The notes under the pieces: generated by a model
The model's input: the letters and a program-made list of their open reading frames with translations, nothing else
Database searches by the model: none
Told to the model about the DNA's origin: nothing
Program-made: the position numbers and the translations under genes
Assembly (NCBI RefSeq): GCF_003479425.1
Contig: NZ_QUHC01000005.1
Coordinates: forward strand, 124,001-188,000
Length of the DNA stretch: 64,000 bases
Source of the DNA: Odoribacter sp. AF15-53
GTDB taxonomy: Bacteria > Bacteroidota > Bacteroidia > Bacteroidales > Marinifilaceae
Direction of reading: 5' to 3'
In this document: piece by piece, positions 43,059 through 53,142 of the stretch
Layout: every line of letters starts with the position of its first letter
How positions within the stretch are numbered: position 1 is the stretch's first letter

Positions 43059-44099
43059 TTAAAATCCAATATATTTGGGAGATATTTCTCCTTTCAAGCC
43101 GTTATTTAAATATTTTTTTATTTCGTTAGTGTCTTTATATTTGCCGAGTACGTACATCATTTTGCACACCGCCGCTTCGGTCGTTATGTCGTGCCCGCTG
43201 ATCACCCCGGCGTTAAGTAGTTCTCTACTTGTTTCATACTTACCCATCTCCACGCTTCCACCCTGGCATTGGGTAACGTTATATATAAAAATCCCCTTGG
43301 ATAGGACCTCCTTTACTTTGTTAAGAAAAACTTTATTCGTCGGAGCGTTACCGGATCCATAGGTTTCCAGTATAATTCCTTTTAAACCGGGGATGTCGGT
43401 CACGGCATCGATGACCTCCGGTCGCATACCCGGGAATATCTTTAATATAGCGATATTCGTGTCAACATCGCAGAATGCACTCACGGGTTCCGTTCTCGGA
43501 GTGTAATCGATTGCGCTGTAGTCGTAATGAATATGTATTCCGATATGAGCCAGTGCCGGGTAATTGTACGATTGGAACGCGTCGAAGCTCTCGGCGTTGA
43601 TTTTTGTCGTCCGGTTGCCCCGGAATAGTTTATCCCCGAACAGGATGCAGACTTCCGGAACGATCGCTTTTTCCTGGTCGTAAGCGGCCGCAATCTCGAT
43701 GGCGGCTATTAAATTCTCTTTCCCGTCTGTCCTGATTTTCCCAATCGGTAATTGTGAGCCCGTGAAAATGACGGGTTTTGTCAGGTTGTTCAGCATGAAA
43801 CTTAGGGCCGAAGCCGAATAGGCCATCGTGTCCGTGCCGTGCAAGATGACGAATCCGCGATAGTTGTCGTAATTTTTAAGAATGATTTCGCAAAGATCTT
43901 TCCACAACTGGGGTTGTAAATCGGAAGAATCAATAATCTCCGGTAAAGTGTAACTATCAATCGTGAAGCCGAATTCTTTAATTTCCGGTACTTCACAAGC
44001 GATCTGGTCAAAATTGAACGGACACAACGCTCCGGTTTCGGGATCGTTTACCATTCCGATTGTTCCTCCGGTATATATGATTAATACGGGTTTGGTCAT
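43059..44099 (-). CDS. ansA: Type I (cytoplasmic) L-asparaginase
   Basis: A 346-residue enzyme hydrolysing asparagine to aspartate and ammonia. First catalytic threonine in IIYTGGTIGM (residues 8-17), second catalytic group in ILHGTDTMAYSASAL, and GSQLPIGKIRTDGKENLIAA are standard. There is no signal peptide, so it is the cytoplasmic housekeeping type. It lies between tatD and exbB on the same strand, with a 122-bp gap before exbB that probably holds the latter's promoter. Confidence 0.92.
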   Translation of the reverse strand: MTKPVLIIYTGGTIGMVNDPETGALCPFNFDQIACEVPEIKEFGFTIDSYTLPEIIDSSDLQPQLWKDLCEIILKNYDNYRGFVILHGTDTMAYSASALSFMLNNLTKPVIFTGSQLPIGKIRTDGKENLIAAIEIAAAYDQEKAIVPEVCILFGDKLFRGNRTTKINAESFDAFQSYNYPALAHIGIHIHYDYSAIDYTPRTEPVSAFCDVDTNIAILKIFPGMRPEVIDAVTDIPGLKGIILETYGSGNAPTNKVFLNKVKEVLSKGIFIYNVTQCQGGSVEMGKYETSRELLNAGVISGHDITTEAAVCKMMYVLGKYKDTNEIKKYLNNGLKGEISPKYIGF

Positions 44100-44179
44100 A
44101 CGTACAAAGTTAAAAACTAAAATATTATAAGCCTCAGGCTTTTATCACGCTCCTACCAGCCACTCGATCGTTGTTGCTT

Positions 44180-44965
44180 TTATGGACGATCCACGCTACT
44201 GGTATGCAAATTAAATAAATTCATTGCATTATTCGTTGTTATTTCCTCGACTTTTTTCGTGTCGGAGCCTAGTATTTCAGCAATTTTAGCGGCTATACAC
44301 GGAATATAACTACTTTCATTGCGTTTTCCCCGGTGTGGAACGGGTGCTAGGTAGGGGGCATCTGTTTCCAGCACAAGGTGATCCGTCCCGATTTCCCGCA
44401 CAACCTCTGCCATGAGTGATCTTTTGAATGTAACAACTCCCCCAATACCGAGTAGGAAGCCCAAGTCGATAGCCCGACGGGCGTCTTCTTCCGTGCCGGG
44501 AAAACAATGGAGTATTCCTTTCATATTATAATGTTGTCTTTGCAACACGGTGAATATTTCCGCGAGGGATTCTCTGGAGTGGATAATGACGGGTAAATCC
44601 ATTTCCCGGGCGATATTTAATTGTCGTTCGAAAACGATGACTTGTTCTTTGTAATATGTCTTGTCCCAGTACAAATCTATCCCGCATTCCCCGATTCCAT
44701 ATATAGTATGTTGTCCGAGGGATTTTTCGAAAAGTTGCATTTCCGTTTCGTACGAGTCATTGACCGATGTCGGATGAACCCCCAGCGTGGGAAACAGGTT
44801 TTCCGGATAAGCCTCGGCCAGAGATAACATGGCTTGCCGGGTCGTGCTATCAATATCCGGGAGGATGATATTTCGCACGTTGGCCTCTAATGCCCGTTGA
44901 ACGACTTCTTCCCGGTCCTGATCGAACTCTTCGGCATAGATGTGTGAATGTGTATCTATAAACAT
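44180..44965 (-). CDS. tatD: TatD-family metal-dependent hydrolase (DNase)
   Basis: A 261-residue TIM-barrel hydrolase. Metal ligands in FIDTHSHIY, GECGIDLYW, PVIIHSRES, HCFPG and ETDAPYL are all present. TatD proteins act as 3'-5' exonucleases or D-amino-acyl repair hydrolases. It is the first gene of the leftward group tatD-ansA-exb; whether these are co-transcribed is not clear from the 80-bp gap to ansA. Confidence 0.92.
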   Translation of the reverse strand: MFIDTHSHIYAEEFDQDREEVVQRALEANVRNIILPDIDSTTRQAMLSLAEAYPENLFPTLGVHPTSVNDSYETEMQLFEKSLGQHTIYGIGECGIDLYWDKTYYKEQVIVFERQLNIAREMDLPVIIHSRESLAEIFTVLQRQHYNMKGILHCFPGTEEDARRAIDLGFLLGIGGVVTFKRSLMAEVVREIGTDHLVLETDAPYLAPVPHRGKRNESSYIPCIAAKIAEILGSDTKKVEEITTNNAMNLFNLHTSSVDRP

Positions 44966-45079
44966 GCTATGATGTGATATAAATTAGTCATTAATCCGAA
45001 GGCAAAAGTAGTGAATTGTTCGGGGATTGACAAAAGGAAGATTCTACATGTGTAAACTAGTACTGCTCAATAGTATCAT

Positions 45080-45182
45080 TTACATATCTCCGTTATCTCT
45101 TCGATATATTATCGTTAAAATAGCCTTGTATAGGAACGAAGATATAACGAATGTTTAACAAAGAGATAACGAATAGATGTAA
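45080..45182. repeat. 22-bp inverted repeats upstream of the first ECF sigma gene
   Basis: The arms at 45080-45101 and 45161-45182 share TTACAT and CGTTATCTCTT in inverted orientation (17 of 22 positions). Further ATAACGAA phrases lie between and beside them. The 347-bp divergent region 44966-45313 contains no gene, only these repeats and the sigma promoter. Possibly a regulator-binding region. Confidence 0.55.
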
Positions 45183-45261
45183 GCGATGGATATGAGGTGG
45201 AGTGGAGTAATGGGTAGAAAGTTAATTGCGTGAGACGTGAAATGCGATTTGTGAGTAAGAG

Positions 45262-45293
45262 TTTGTGCGATTCTATATTTTTTAGTAGGTTTG
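45262..45293 (+). promoter_or_regulatory. Promoter of the first ECF sigma gene
   Basis: TTTG (45262-45265), 20 bp, TAGGTTTG (45286-45293): an exact fit to the Bacteroidota sigma-ABfr promoter. It lies after the GTG at 45230 that opens the longest frame, so translation should start at ATG 45314 or 45320. Confidence 0.7.
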
Positions 45294-45313
45294 CCTATGT
45301 ATATAGCAGGTGT

Positions 45314-45865
45314 ATGCGGATGAGCATTTTTAATGATGGCATATTACAAATAGATGAACGGGTGTTCAAGAATTTGTTTGACGAATTCTATCAGGCATTA
45401 TGTGTGTTTGCCTCGACTTACTTGAAGGATGATGCATTGGCGGCGGATATCGTGCAGGAAGGATTTGTGAAGTTCTGGAATCGACGGCAATATTTCGATA
45501 ATTATTTCAAGGTAAAATCTTTTCTTTATACAATGATTCGGCATGATTGTCTGAATTTTATCCGAGATCACAGGGAAAAATGGGAAGATATTTCTGTTTT
45601 GGAATCCAGTTCATTTTTTGCTGATACGCTGATAGAAGAAGAAGCTTATCGTATTTTTTATAATGCAGTGGAGGCTTTACCCGTGCAAACTCGGGAAGTG
45701 ATTCAGTTAGCGTTAGATGGTTTGAAAAATTCGGAGATTGCTGAAAAGATGGAGATTAGCGAGAATTCTGTTCATACGTTGAAAAAACTGGCGTATAAAA
45801 AATTGAAAGCGGCTTTAAAGGATTATTACTACCTTCTGTTTGTTTTTTGTTCTTGGTTGAAATAG
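45314..45865 (+). CDS. ECF-type RNA polymerase sigma factor (locus 1)
   Basis: A 183-residue sigma-70 family protein. Region 2 is seen as NLFDEFYQALCVFASTYLKD and DIVQEGFVKFWNRR. Region 4 is seen as LPVQTREVIQLALDGLKNSE and the following helix-turn-helix MEISENSVHTLKKLAYKKLK. The start is chosen by the promoter just upstream; ATG 45320 (MSIFNDG) is equally possible. It is followed by fecR and an STN-bearing susC, the classic FecI-FecR-FecA arrangement, so it should direct transcription of the uptake genes behind it when FecR is signalled. Confidence 0.88.
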   Translation: MRMSIFNDGILQIDERVFKNLFDEFYQALCVFASTYLKDDALAADIVQEGFVKFWNRRQYFDNYFKVKSFLYTMIRHDCLNFIRDHREKWEDISVLESSSFFADTLIEEEAYRIFYNAVEALPVQTREVIQLALDGLKNSEIAEKMEISENSVHTLKKLAYKKLKAALKDYYYLLFVFCSWLK

Positions 45866-46133
45866 GTATTGCCGAGAGTTATTGCTTTTGCTGGCTAATA
45901 ATATGGTAGGGATATAGAATAAACCTGTCAATAACAAACGCTTGTATCCTATCTGTGTGTATTGAAACTGTAATTCATTTTTAGTTTTTGCATGTTCTGA
46001 AATGATAAAAAATGAATTATTTCTAAAAATAATTACTTTCCCGTTCACCATGAATTTTGGTTTTTGTGTTGTATAAATGAAGTTGGTGAAATTTATTGTT
46101 TACAAGAATTGTATTTTCAATTAATTTTAAGCT

Positions 46134-47351
46134 ATGGATAAGAAGAGTAAGTGTCGTTTTAAAGGTAATCAAGACGGGGAGATTTATATAAATGACTTGT
46201 TGCTTGTGGCAAAGTGGATTGCGGCATCTTTGACTGGAGAATTAACGGATGATGAGTATCATTTATTAGAAAAATGGCGTTTACAATCTGAGGAGCATCA
46301 GCAGTTGTATGAACGTATGCAAAATATGGAGAGACAAAAATTGACCCGGGAAAAATTTGCTTCGTTCAATAAATTGGCAGGATGGGACGGTTTTCGGGAG
46401 AAACAGAAGAAAGATCGTCGGAAATCATTACGGATAAGGATCATGAATTATGCGGCAATAGTGCTATTGGTCGGGGGGGTGTTTTATTTTTTTGCAGGCA
46501 ATGAGAGTAAAAAATTGTCTGACAGAGAGCCTGTATCCGTGATGCCGGGTAAACCCCAAGCGCAATTAGTGATGGCTGATGGAAAGTTGATTGATTTGGT
46601 CGAGCAAACAGGAGTTATAAAGGGGGAAAACGTGTTGATTCATAATACTCGGAAGCAGATTTCGTATGAAGATGTGGTTCATTTGGAGGAAGAGCGTGTT
46701 GTTTATAATGAAGTTCGGGTTCCGAGGGGTGGGGAATATCAAGTGAAGTTGAGTGATGGAACGTTGGTTTATTTGAATTCGTTAACTCGTTTACGTTTTC
46801 CAGTACTTTTTTCAGGGCAAACTCGAGTAGTTGAATTAGAGGGTGAGGCATATTTTGAGGTCGCTAAAGATGTGGAGAAGCCTTTTATCGTGAAAACGGG
46901 GACTTATGACGTGCAGGTTTTGGGAACTCATTTTAATATTTCAACTTACGAGGAAGAGAGTACGGTTGAAACGACTTTGGTGGAAGGAGCCGTTGCTATA
47001 TCCGGAGAAGGGATAGAAGGAAAAATTGTGTTGAAACCAGATGAGCAGTTCGTGTTTGATCGGGAAAGTGGGAAATGTGGAGTCAAGTCTGTTGATGTAA
47101 GTTATTTCGTGGCTTGGAAAGATGGTAAATTCCGGTTCCGGGATGTGCGTTTGGAAGATATCATGAGGGCTGTCGAGCGTTGGTATAACGTGCAGGTCGT
47201 ATATGAAGATGAGAGTGTTAAAAATTTGCGTTTTGGTTTTAACATGAGTAGGCATGAAACGATTGAGCCTTTATTGAATATTTTTGAGTTAAATGGTAAA
47301 GTGAAAATAAATAAAGAAGGAACGGTATTAAAGATAAGACAAGGAAGATAA
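46134..47351 (+). CDS. FecR-type anti-sigma factor (locus 1)
   Basis: A 405-residue single-pass inner-membrane protein. A cytoplasmic sigma-binding N-terminus (about 1-100, with 'LTGELTDDEYHLLEKWR') is followed by a helix at about 103-122. The periplasmic FecR domain has VPRGGEYQVKLSDGTLVYLN and ELEGEAYFEVAKD, and the protein ends with a DUF4974-type secretin-like domain ('FRFRDVRLEDIMRAVERWYN'). It keeps the ECF factor inactive until the SusC receptor's STN domain contacts it. A 10-bp hairpin lies between it and susC. Confidence 0.9.
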   Translation: MDKKSKCRFKGNQDGEIYINDLLLVAKWIAASLTGELTDDEYHLLEKWRLQSEEHQQLYERMQNMERQKLTREKFASFNKLAGWDGFREKQKKDRRKSLRIRIMNYAAIVLLVGGVFYFFAGNESKKLSDREPVSVMPGKPQAQLVMADGKLIDLVEQTGVIKGENVLIHNTRKQISYEDVVHLEEERVVYNEVRVPRGGEYQVKLSDGTLVYLNSLTRLRFPVLFSGQTRVVELEGEAYFEVAKDVEKPFIVKTGTYDVQVLGTHFNISTYEEESTVETTLVEGAVAISGEGIEGKIVLKPDEQFVFDRESGKCGVKSVDVSYFVAWKDGKFRFRDVRLEDIMRAVERWYNVQVVYEDESVKNLRFGFNMSRHETIEPLLNIFELNGKVKINKEGTVLKIRQGR

Positions 47352-47353
47352 AA

Positions 47354-47380
47354 GCAGGAAATGGGTCTAGCATTTCCTGC
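47354..47380 (+). terminator. Hairpin between fecR and susC (locus 1)
   Basis: GCAGGAAATG (47354-47363) and CATTTCCTGC (47371-47380) form a perfect 10-bp stem with a 7-base loop, right after the fecR stop. It has no T run, so an attenuator or RNA-processing role is as likely as termination. A similar hairpin sits at the same place in locus 2 (60065-60091). Confidence 0.6.
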
Positions 47381-47438
47381 GTGTAATTACCTTGTTAGAA
47401 CAGAGATAATTATTAACTAATATCAAGAGAACAAATTT

Positions 47439-50400
47439 ATGAAAAATTATCTGATGTTTCTTGTGAATAAACATGAGAAATTGCAAAAATTATGGCGTAT
47501 GTCAAAGTGGACATTTTTATTTGTTTTTCTTGGGATGATGAATACCTATGGGGTGGCTTATTCCCAGAATAAACAGCAGGTTACGATCTCTATGCAGGAT
47601 GTTTTTTTGAAGGATATTCTGTGGGCTATTGAAAGGCAAACAACATTCGTGTTCATGTATCATGAAGCAGATTTGGATAAGGTGGGAAAAGTGAATGTTG
47701 AAGCTAAAGCATCCTCGGTAGAGGAGATATTGAACACGTGTTTGAAGGGGACAGGATTGACTTATGTTATTCAAGATCACGTTATTGTTTTGAAGCCTGT
47801 GAAGGACGAAGAGAAAAGAAAAGAGATCCGGATTGTTGGTAAGGTTACAGACCGGGAGAAAATGGCTTTGCCCGGTGTGACGGTCATGGTTAAAGGAACC
47901 AACGTGGGAACGGCCACGAATTCGGAGGGAAAGTATGTTTTAACATTGCCAGAAATGAAAGATATTGCGTTAATCTTTTCGTTTGTGGGAATGGAGTCTC
48001 GGGAGATAAAATATGTGGGAAAAGATACAATTAATGTTATTTTGCAAGAGGATAAGGTACGTGTGGACGAAGTGGTGGTTACCGGATATGCTAACGTGCA
48101 GAAATCAAGTTTTACCGGGAATGCGACAACCGTAACGAAAGAGGATTTGCTTAAAGTAAATAATAAAAGCGTGATCGCGGCGTTGCAATATTTTGATCCT
48201 TCTTTTCGTATTAAAGAAAATACATTGTGGGGGTCTGATCCGAATGCTTTACCCGAGTTCAATATTCGTGGGGAATCGAGTATTGGTATGAATAAGGGGC
48301 TAGACGTGGAGCAGGCTAAGCAAGTTCAACGAACAAATTTAACCGATAACCCTAATTTACCGATTTTTATATTAGATGGTTTTGAAGTTTCTGTTCAGAA
48401 GATATATGATATGGACATGAATCGGATTGAAAGTATGACGATTCTAAAGGATGCGGCGGCAACGGCCATGTATGGGTCACGGGCGGCTAATGGGGTCGTT
48501 GTTGTTACCACGGTTGCTCCTAAACCCGGGGAGTTGAGGATTACGTATAATTTTAACGGAGGTGCGGAGTTCCCGGATTTATCCGATTATAATTTGTGTA
48601 ATGCGGCTGAAAAGTTGGAATTGGAAAAGTGGGCAGGAGTGTATACCTCGGAAACTCCGAGTATGCAGATTACGAAGAATATTGAATATCAGAATAAATT
48701 GGCAAATGTTTTGCGTGGTGTCGATACGGATTGGTTAGCCAAGCCTTTGAGAAATGTTTTTAATCATAAACATAGTTTGAATTTGCAGGGAGGGGTGGAA
48801 AGTATCCGGTATAGCTTGGATTTGAATTACGATAGTAATAACGGAGTGATGATCGGATCGCATCGGAGTCGTGCTGGTGCTAGTTTAACGATTGATTTTC
48901 GTCATCGTTCTTGGTTGCAGATAATGAATACTTTAAGTTATTCTTCAACGCGCTCGGAAGATTCTCCCTACGGGAGTTTTAGTACTTATGCGAAATTGCA
49001 GCCTTATAATGCTATTTATGACGAAGATGGTAATTTGCTGGATCGTTTGGTCGATAAAACGATTAATCCTTTGTGGAAGGTCAAGAATTTAGAGAGCTAT
49101 ACGGGTAAGGCGCATTTGAATGATTTGACCGAGAATTTGAACGTGAATCTCTTTTTATTGAAAGGATTGCAGTTTAAAGGACAGTTCAGTATTACTAAAA
49201 CAGAGAATAAATCAGAATCATTTGTTGATCCGAAAGATCCAACTTTCGAAAATTCGACGTTAAGGGATAAAGGTTCGCTTAGTCTATCTCGTGCAGATAA
49301 TTATTCATGGAATGTAAATGCAATGCTTTATTATAATAATCAATTGAATAATCATTATATTAATGCTGTTGCCGGGGTGAATGTACAAGAATCCCGGGGT
49401 GAAAGTAGTTCCATGAAGTTTAGGGGATTCCAATTGGGTTCCCTGCATTCTTCGGCCTATGCTGCCAAACAAGAAAATAAGACGAATGTGTCTTCAACTG
49501 AAAGTCGATTGATCGGTTTTCTGGCATCTTTAAATTATACTTATAATAATATATATCTTTTGGATGCTTCTTTCCGTTTGGATGGTTCTTCTCAGTTTGG
49601 TTCCGATAAACGTTTTGCTCCTTTCTGGTCCGTGGGGGTTGGAATTAACGTTCATAATTATGAATGGTTAAAAGATAACTGGTTACTTAGTAGTCTACGT
49701 GTACGGGGATCTTATGGTAGTACGGGGAAGGTGAATTTCCCTTCTTACACGGCGGTAACCACTTACGCGACGGATGTTGATAGCTGGTATTATACGGGTT
49801 CGGCTTCGAGTCTGAAGTATTTGGGAAATCCTAGATTGACCTGGGAAACAACGAATACGTTGGATGTCGGTTTTTCTTTAGGTTTTTTGAATGATTTGTT
49901 TTATCTCGAAGCTAGTTATTATCATAAGGAGACGAGAGATTTAATTGATGAAGTTTCAATCCGGTCATCTTCAGGTTTTACTTCTTATCAGACAAATAAT
50001 GGGGCAATCGTTAATAAAGGATTTGAAATTCAGTTAAATACAACGGTATATAGAGATAAGGATTGGATGGTGACCGTAAATGCGAATCTAGGTGCAAATA
50101 AGAATGAAATCACTGAGTTGGGTGAGGACATTCAGGCGTATAATAAGAAATTGAATGACAATTACGATGCTGCTTGGCCGGATTATGTTGATTTGCAAAC
50201 TACGCCGTTGATTCAATATTATGTGGGGGCTTCAACCTCTGCAATATATGCTGTACGATCAGCAGGTATTGATCCATCTAACGGGAAAGAGAAGTTTATC
50301 AAAAAAGGTGGGACCTCAACTTATACATGGAGTGCTAATGACCAGGTAGTGGTTGGCGATAATAACCCGAGTGCTCAAGGATCTTTGGGATTAAATCTTA

Positions 50401-50819
50401 GTTTCCGGGGATTTTATTTGAATGCTTCTTTTATGTATCAATGGGGAGCTCAAACCTACAATTCTACTTTATTGAATAAAGTGGAGAATGCCAGGGTGGC
50501 AAGTGAGAATGTGGATCGGCGTCTTATTTCTGAACGTTGGAAAAAACCAGGAGATGTAGCCCCGTTTTATGATTTGAAAAATACGACGACAACGAAACCG
50601 ACATCTCGTTTCGTGCAAGATTATAATTATTTTAATTTCACGGGATTATCGTGCGGGTATGATTTTAATCAGAAGTTAATCAGTCGCTGGAGATTGAAAT
50701 CATTGGGTTTGCGTTTTAATATGAATGATTTATGTCGTTGGTCAACGGTAAAAGAAGAAAGGGGAACCAACTATCCTTATTCTAAAAATTATAGTTTTAC
50801 ATTATCCTTAGGTTTTTAA
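47439..50819 (+). CDS. SusC/RagA-type TonB-dependent receptor with STN domain (locus 1)
   Basis: A 1126-residue outer-membrane receptor. A long signal region (about 1-43) precedes an STN signalling domain (46-118), a carboxypeptidase-regulatory-like beta domain (130-202, ending YVGKDTINVIL), the TonB box region EVVVTGYANV (211-220), a plug domain to about 350 (VVVVTTVAPKPGELRITY) and a ~770-residue beta-barrel ending in FTLSLGF. The terminal aromatic residue is normal for outer-membrane barrels. The STN domain allows it to signal through FecR. It forms a lidded complex with the SusD protein encoded 17 bp downstream. The substrate is not evident. Confidence 0.93.
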   Translation: MKNYLMFLVNKHEKLQKLWRMSKWTFLFVFLGMMNTYGVAYSQNKQQVTISMQDVFLKDILWAIERQTTFVFMYHEADLDKVGKVNVEAKASSVEEILNTCLKGTGLTYVIQDHVIVLKPVKDEEKRKEIRIVGKVTDREKMALPGVTVMVKGTNVGTATNSEGKYVLTLPEMKDIALIFSFVGMESREIKYVGKDTINVILQEDKVRVDEVVVTGYANVQKSSFTGNATTVTKEDLLKVNNKSVIAALQYFDPSFRIKENTLWGSDPNALPEFNIRGESSIGMNKGLDVEQAKQVQRTNLTDNPNLPIFILDGFEVSVQKIYDMDMNRIESMTILKDAAATAMYGSRAANGVVVVTTVAPKPGELRITYNFNGGAEFPDLSDYNLCNAAEKLELEKWAGVYTSETPSMQITKNIEYQNKLANVLRGVDTDWLAKPLRNVFNHKHSLNLQGGVESIRYSLDLNYDSNNGVMIGSHRSRAGASLTIDFRHRSWLQIMNTLSYSSTRSEDSPYGSFSTYAKLQPYNAIYDEDGNLLDRLVDKTINPLWKVKNLESYTGKAHLNDLTENLNVNLFLLKGLQFKGQFSITKTENKSESFVDPKDPTFENSTLRDKGSLSLSRADNYSWNVNAMLYYNNQLNNHYINAVAGVNVQESRGESSSMKFRGFQLGSLHSSAYAAKQENKTNVSSTESRLIGFLASLNYTYNNIYLLDASFRLDGSSQFGSDKRFAPFWSVGVGINVHNYEWLKDNWLLSSLRVRGSYGSTGKVNFPSYTAVTTYATDVDSWYYTGSASSLKYLGNPRLTWETTNTLDVGFSLGFLNDLFYLEASYYHKETRDLIDEVSIRSSSGFTSYQTNNGAIVNKGFEIQLNTTVYRDKDWMVTVNANLGANKNEITELGEDIQAYNKKLNDNYDAAWPDYVDLQTTPLIQYYVGASTSAIYAVRSAGIDPSNGKEKFIKKGGTSTYTWSANDQVVVGDNNPSAQGSLGLNLSFRGFYLNASFMYQWGAQTYNSTLLNKVENARVASENVDRRLISERWKKPGDVAPFYDLKNTTTTKPTSRFVQDYNYFNFTGLSCGYDFNQKLISRWRLKSLGLRFNMNDLCRWSTVKEERGTNYPYSKNYSFTLSLGF

Positions 50820-50836
50820 TAAAAAATAGGTGTATT

Positions 50837-52351
50837 ATGAATATCTGTTCTAAAATAATTGTGATTTTTTGTTGCGTCGGGTTATGTGCTTGTGCGGATT
50901 GGTTGGATTTAAAACCGGAAACGGATGCGACGGAAACGGATGTATTTAGCACGGGGGAAGGTTATCGTTCCGTGTTAAACGGGCTATATAAGTCTATGGG
51001 AAGTGGAAGTCTGTATGGGATAGAGTTGGGCTTTGGTATCGTAGATTGTATGTCTCAGCAGTATGATTTAGAGAAAATGACTGCGATGTCTTTGAATGAT
51101 CCATATATTGCAGCGGGAGCTTACAAGTACACGGATGTTTCATTAATTCCGGTGCTTGAAGGTATTTGGAAGTCGGCTTTTAATGTGATAGCAAATGCTA
51201 ATAATTTAATACAAAATATCCAAGACGAGTCGCCCGATCTTTTTCAGTTGAAAGAGCGGGAGAAGAGCGTGATTTTGGGGGAAGCGTATGCTTGTCGGGC
51301 ATTGATGCATTTTGACATGTTACGTTTGTTTGCTCCAGCTCCCGTGAATGATGATGGGAAATCATATGTTCCTTACGTGGAGAAATATCCTGACATACAA
51401 GCAGATGCAATCGCTGTAAAACCTTTTTTAAATAAGGTTATTGCGGACTTGGAGTATGCGCGGGAGTTGGTTGCCGTTTACGATACCACGGATGTGGGAA
51501 TTGCAGCAAGTGCAACGGGAGAAAAACGTTTTTATGCGGAAGGATTTTTTAACGGTAGGGGATACCGGTTAAGTTATTACTCTATTTCAGCATTGTTGGC
51601 TAGAGTGTATCAATATGCCGACCGTCACGAGGATGCTTTCCGTTTGGCCGAAGAGGTGATGAAGTTTGAATTAAAAGGTAAATCTTTTTATGGCGACGTG
51701 AATTTTAACGGAGTGATGCCTAGTACGTTTGAAGCAAAGACGGATTTAAAAATTGTGTCTAATTTGATTTTTGCAGTTTATAATGAGAAGCAATACACGG
51801 ATAATAAATTGACTACTTTTTTTAAAAAAGAAAATGATAGTGATAATAAGACTTGGTTGGTTGTAAATTCTGAAAAACAGGAATTGTTTTATAATTCACA
51901 AGGTGATGATGAGTCAAATTTGGATTATCGTTCAAAGTATATGATTTATCTTGCGGGCGGTCAGTTTCCTGTATCTGGGAAATGGTATTGTAGTGATGAC
52001 GAGTTGATCCGTGAACGTAATGTTACGATATTGCCTGTGATTCGGGCAACGGAGATGCAATATATTATGGCAGAGTATTATGCACGTGAGCAAAATTATG
52101 TGGAAGCTTATCGTATTTTAAATGAAATTCGTTCCGATCGCGGATGTGTCGTGACAATTGACGGTGGTGCGAGCTGGGATGGTTTTGTGAAGGAATTGAT
52201 TTTGGATGCTCGTCGAGAGTGGATATCCGAGGGACAGTTGTTTTATTTGTATAAGCGTCTGAATGCAGATATTGAATTTAATCGGGCAGAATCAAGACCA
52301 TTGAAGAGGGAGGAGTATTTGGTCCCGGTTCCGGCAGATCAATTTTTATAA
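50837..52351 (+). CDS. SusD/RagB-family substrate-binding lipoprotein (locus 1)
   Basis: A 504-residue surface lipoprotein with lipobox in VGLCAC followed by ADWLDLKPETDATETDVF, the typical SusD start. TPR-like helices surround the binding site ('GEAYACRALMHFDMLRLFAP' is the usual conserved helix), and the C-terminal region has EYLVPVPADQFL. It closes the SusC barrel as a lid and captures the substrate at the cell surface. The nature of the ligand (glycan, peptide or other) cannot be read from the sequence; no glycoside hydrolase gene accompanies it. Confidence 0.92.
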   Translation: MNICSKIIVIFCCVGLCACADWLDLKPETDATETDVFSTGEGYRSVLNGLYKSMGSGSLYGIELGFGIVDCMSQQYDLEKMTAMSLNDPYIAAGAYKYTDVSLIPVLEGIWKSAFNVIANANNLIQNIQDESPDLFQLKEREKSVILGEAYACRALMHFDMLRLFAPAPVNDDGKSYVPYVEKYPDIQADAIAVKPFLNKVIADLEYARELVAVYDTTDVGIAASATGEKRFYAEGFFNGRGYRLSYYSISALLARVYQYADRHEDAFRLAEEVMKFELKGKSFYGDVNFNGVMPSTFEAKTDLKIVSNLIFAVYNEKQYTDNKLTTFFKKENDSDNKTWLVVNSEKQELFYNSQGDDESNLDYRSKYMIYLAGGQFPVSGKWYCSDDELIRERNVTILPVIRATEMQYIMAEYYAREQNYVEAYRILNEIRSDRGCVVTIDGGASWDGFVKELILDARREWISEGQLFYLYKRLNADIEFNRAESRPLKREEYLVPVPADQFL

Positions 52352-52372
52352 TTATTTTATTTGTAGAGTAAT

Positions 52373-53125
52373 ATGAAAACAAATTTTACTATAGCACTTT
52401 TGTGGATATGTTGTTTAACGGCTTGCCAGAGTAAGGATACTTTGATATTTCAGGATGAGCATGAAATATGTTTTGATAAGTTTTATGTAGATGCGATGTA
52501 TCCGGGAACAGAATCAGCCGATTCGACATTGGTTTCGTTTTTCTTTTTTGCCGATAATGTGTTAGAGTTGCCAGCAGAATTGAAGGTGAATTTGTCTGGA
52601 TTCAAATTGATGAGTGATTTGGAATTCGGCTTGCGGGTAGTGGAAGAGGAAACTACGGCTTTGCCGGATGAATATATGATAGATGAAAAGTATATTTTTC
52701 ATGCGAATGCCATGAGCGAGGATTCGATACAGTATCAAGATGTTATTCGAGTGGTGATGCGTCGGAGTGAACGTATGAAAACTTTGGAGAAAGGCGTGCG
52801 GTTGGTGGTCGAATTGGTCCCGAATGATAGAATACAGCTGGGACAGGTGGAACGTATTCGGGCGAAAATTATTGCGACGACGGTGCAAACTCAACCTGTT
52901 TGGTGGACATCAGAAGTGGAGAATGAATTGTTGGGAGTTTATTCGCAGAAGAAGTATAAATTATTTTTGGAAAATGTGGATAGAAATGCAGAGTTTAATG
53001 GGGATTTGATCAAGAATAGTCCGGATCAAGCGATTAAGAAGGCATTGGAATTCAAAAAATGGTTGAGTGAACAGGAGCCTGCTATTAGAGAAGATGATGG
53101 TTCTTTGATGGTTGTAAATGTTTAA
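52373..53125 (+). CDS. DUF4843-type lipoprotein
   Basis: A 250-residue lipoprotein (lipobox LTAC at about residue 18). It has the family's pattern: an N-terminal beta domain with 'VSFFFFADNVLELPAELKVN', a central YQDVIRVVMRRSERMKTLEK, and QPVWWTSEVENELLGVYSQK near the C-terminus. DUF4843 proteins regularly follow susC/susD genes that lack polysaccharide-degrading enzymes. The function is not known; surface ligand capture is a guess. Confidence 0.75.
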   Translation: MKTNFTIALLWICCLTACQSKDTLIFQDEHEICFDKFYVDAMYPGTESADSTLVSFFFFADNVLELPAELKVNLSGFKLMSDLEFGLRVVEEETTALPDEYMIDEKYIFHANAMSEDSIQYQDVIRVVMRRSERMKTLEKGVRLVVELVPNDRIQLGQVERIRAKIIATTVQTQPVWWTSEVENELLGVYSQKKYKLFLENVDRNAEFNGDLIKNSPDQAIKKALEFKKWLSEQEPAIREDDGSLMVVNV

Positions 53126-53142
53126 TTTGAAAATGGGAAATC

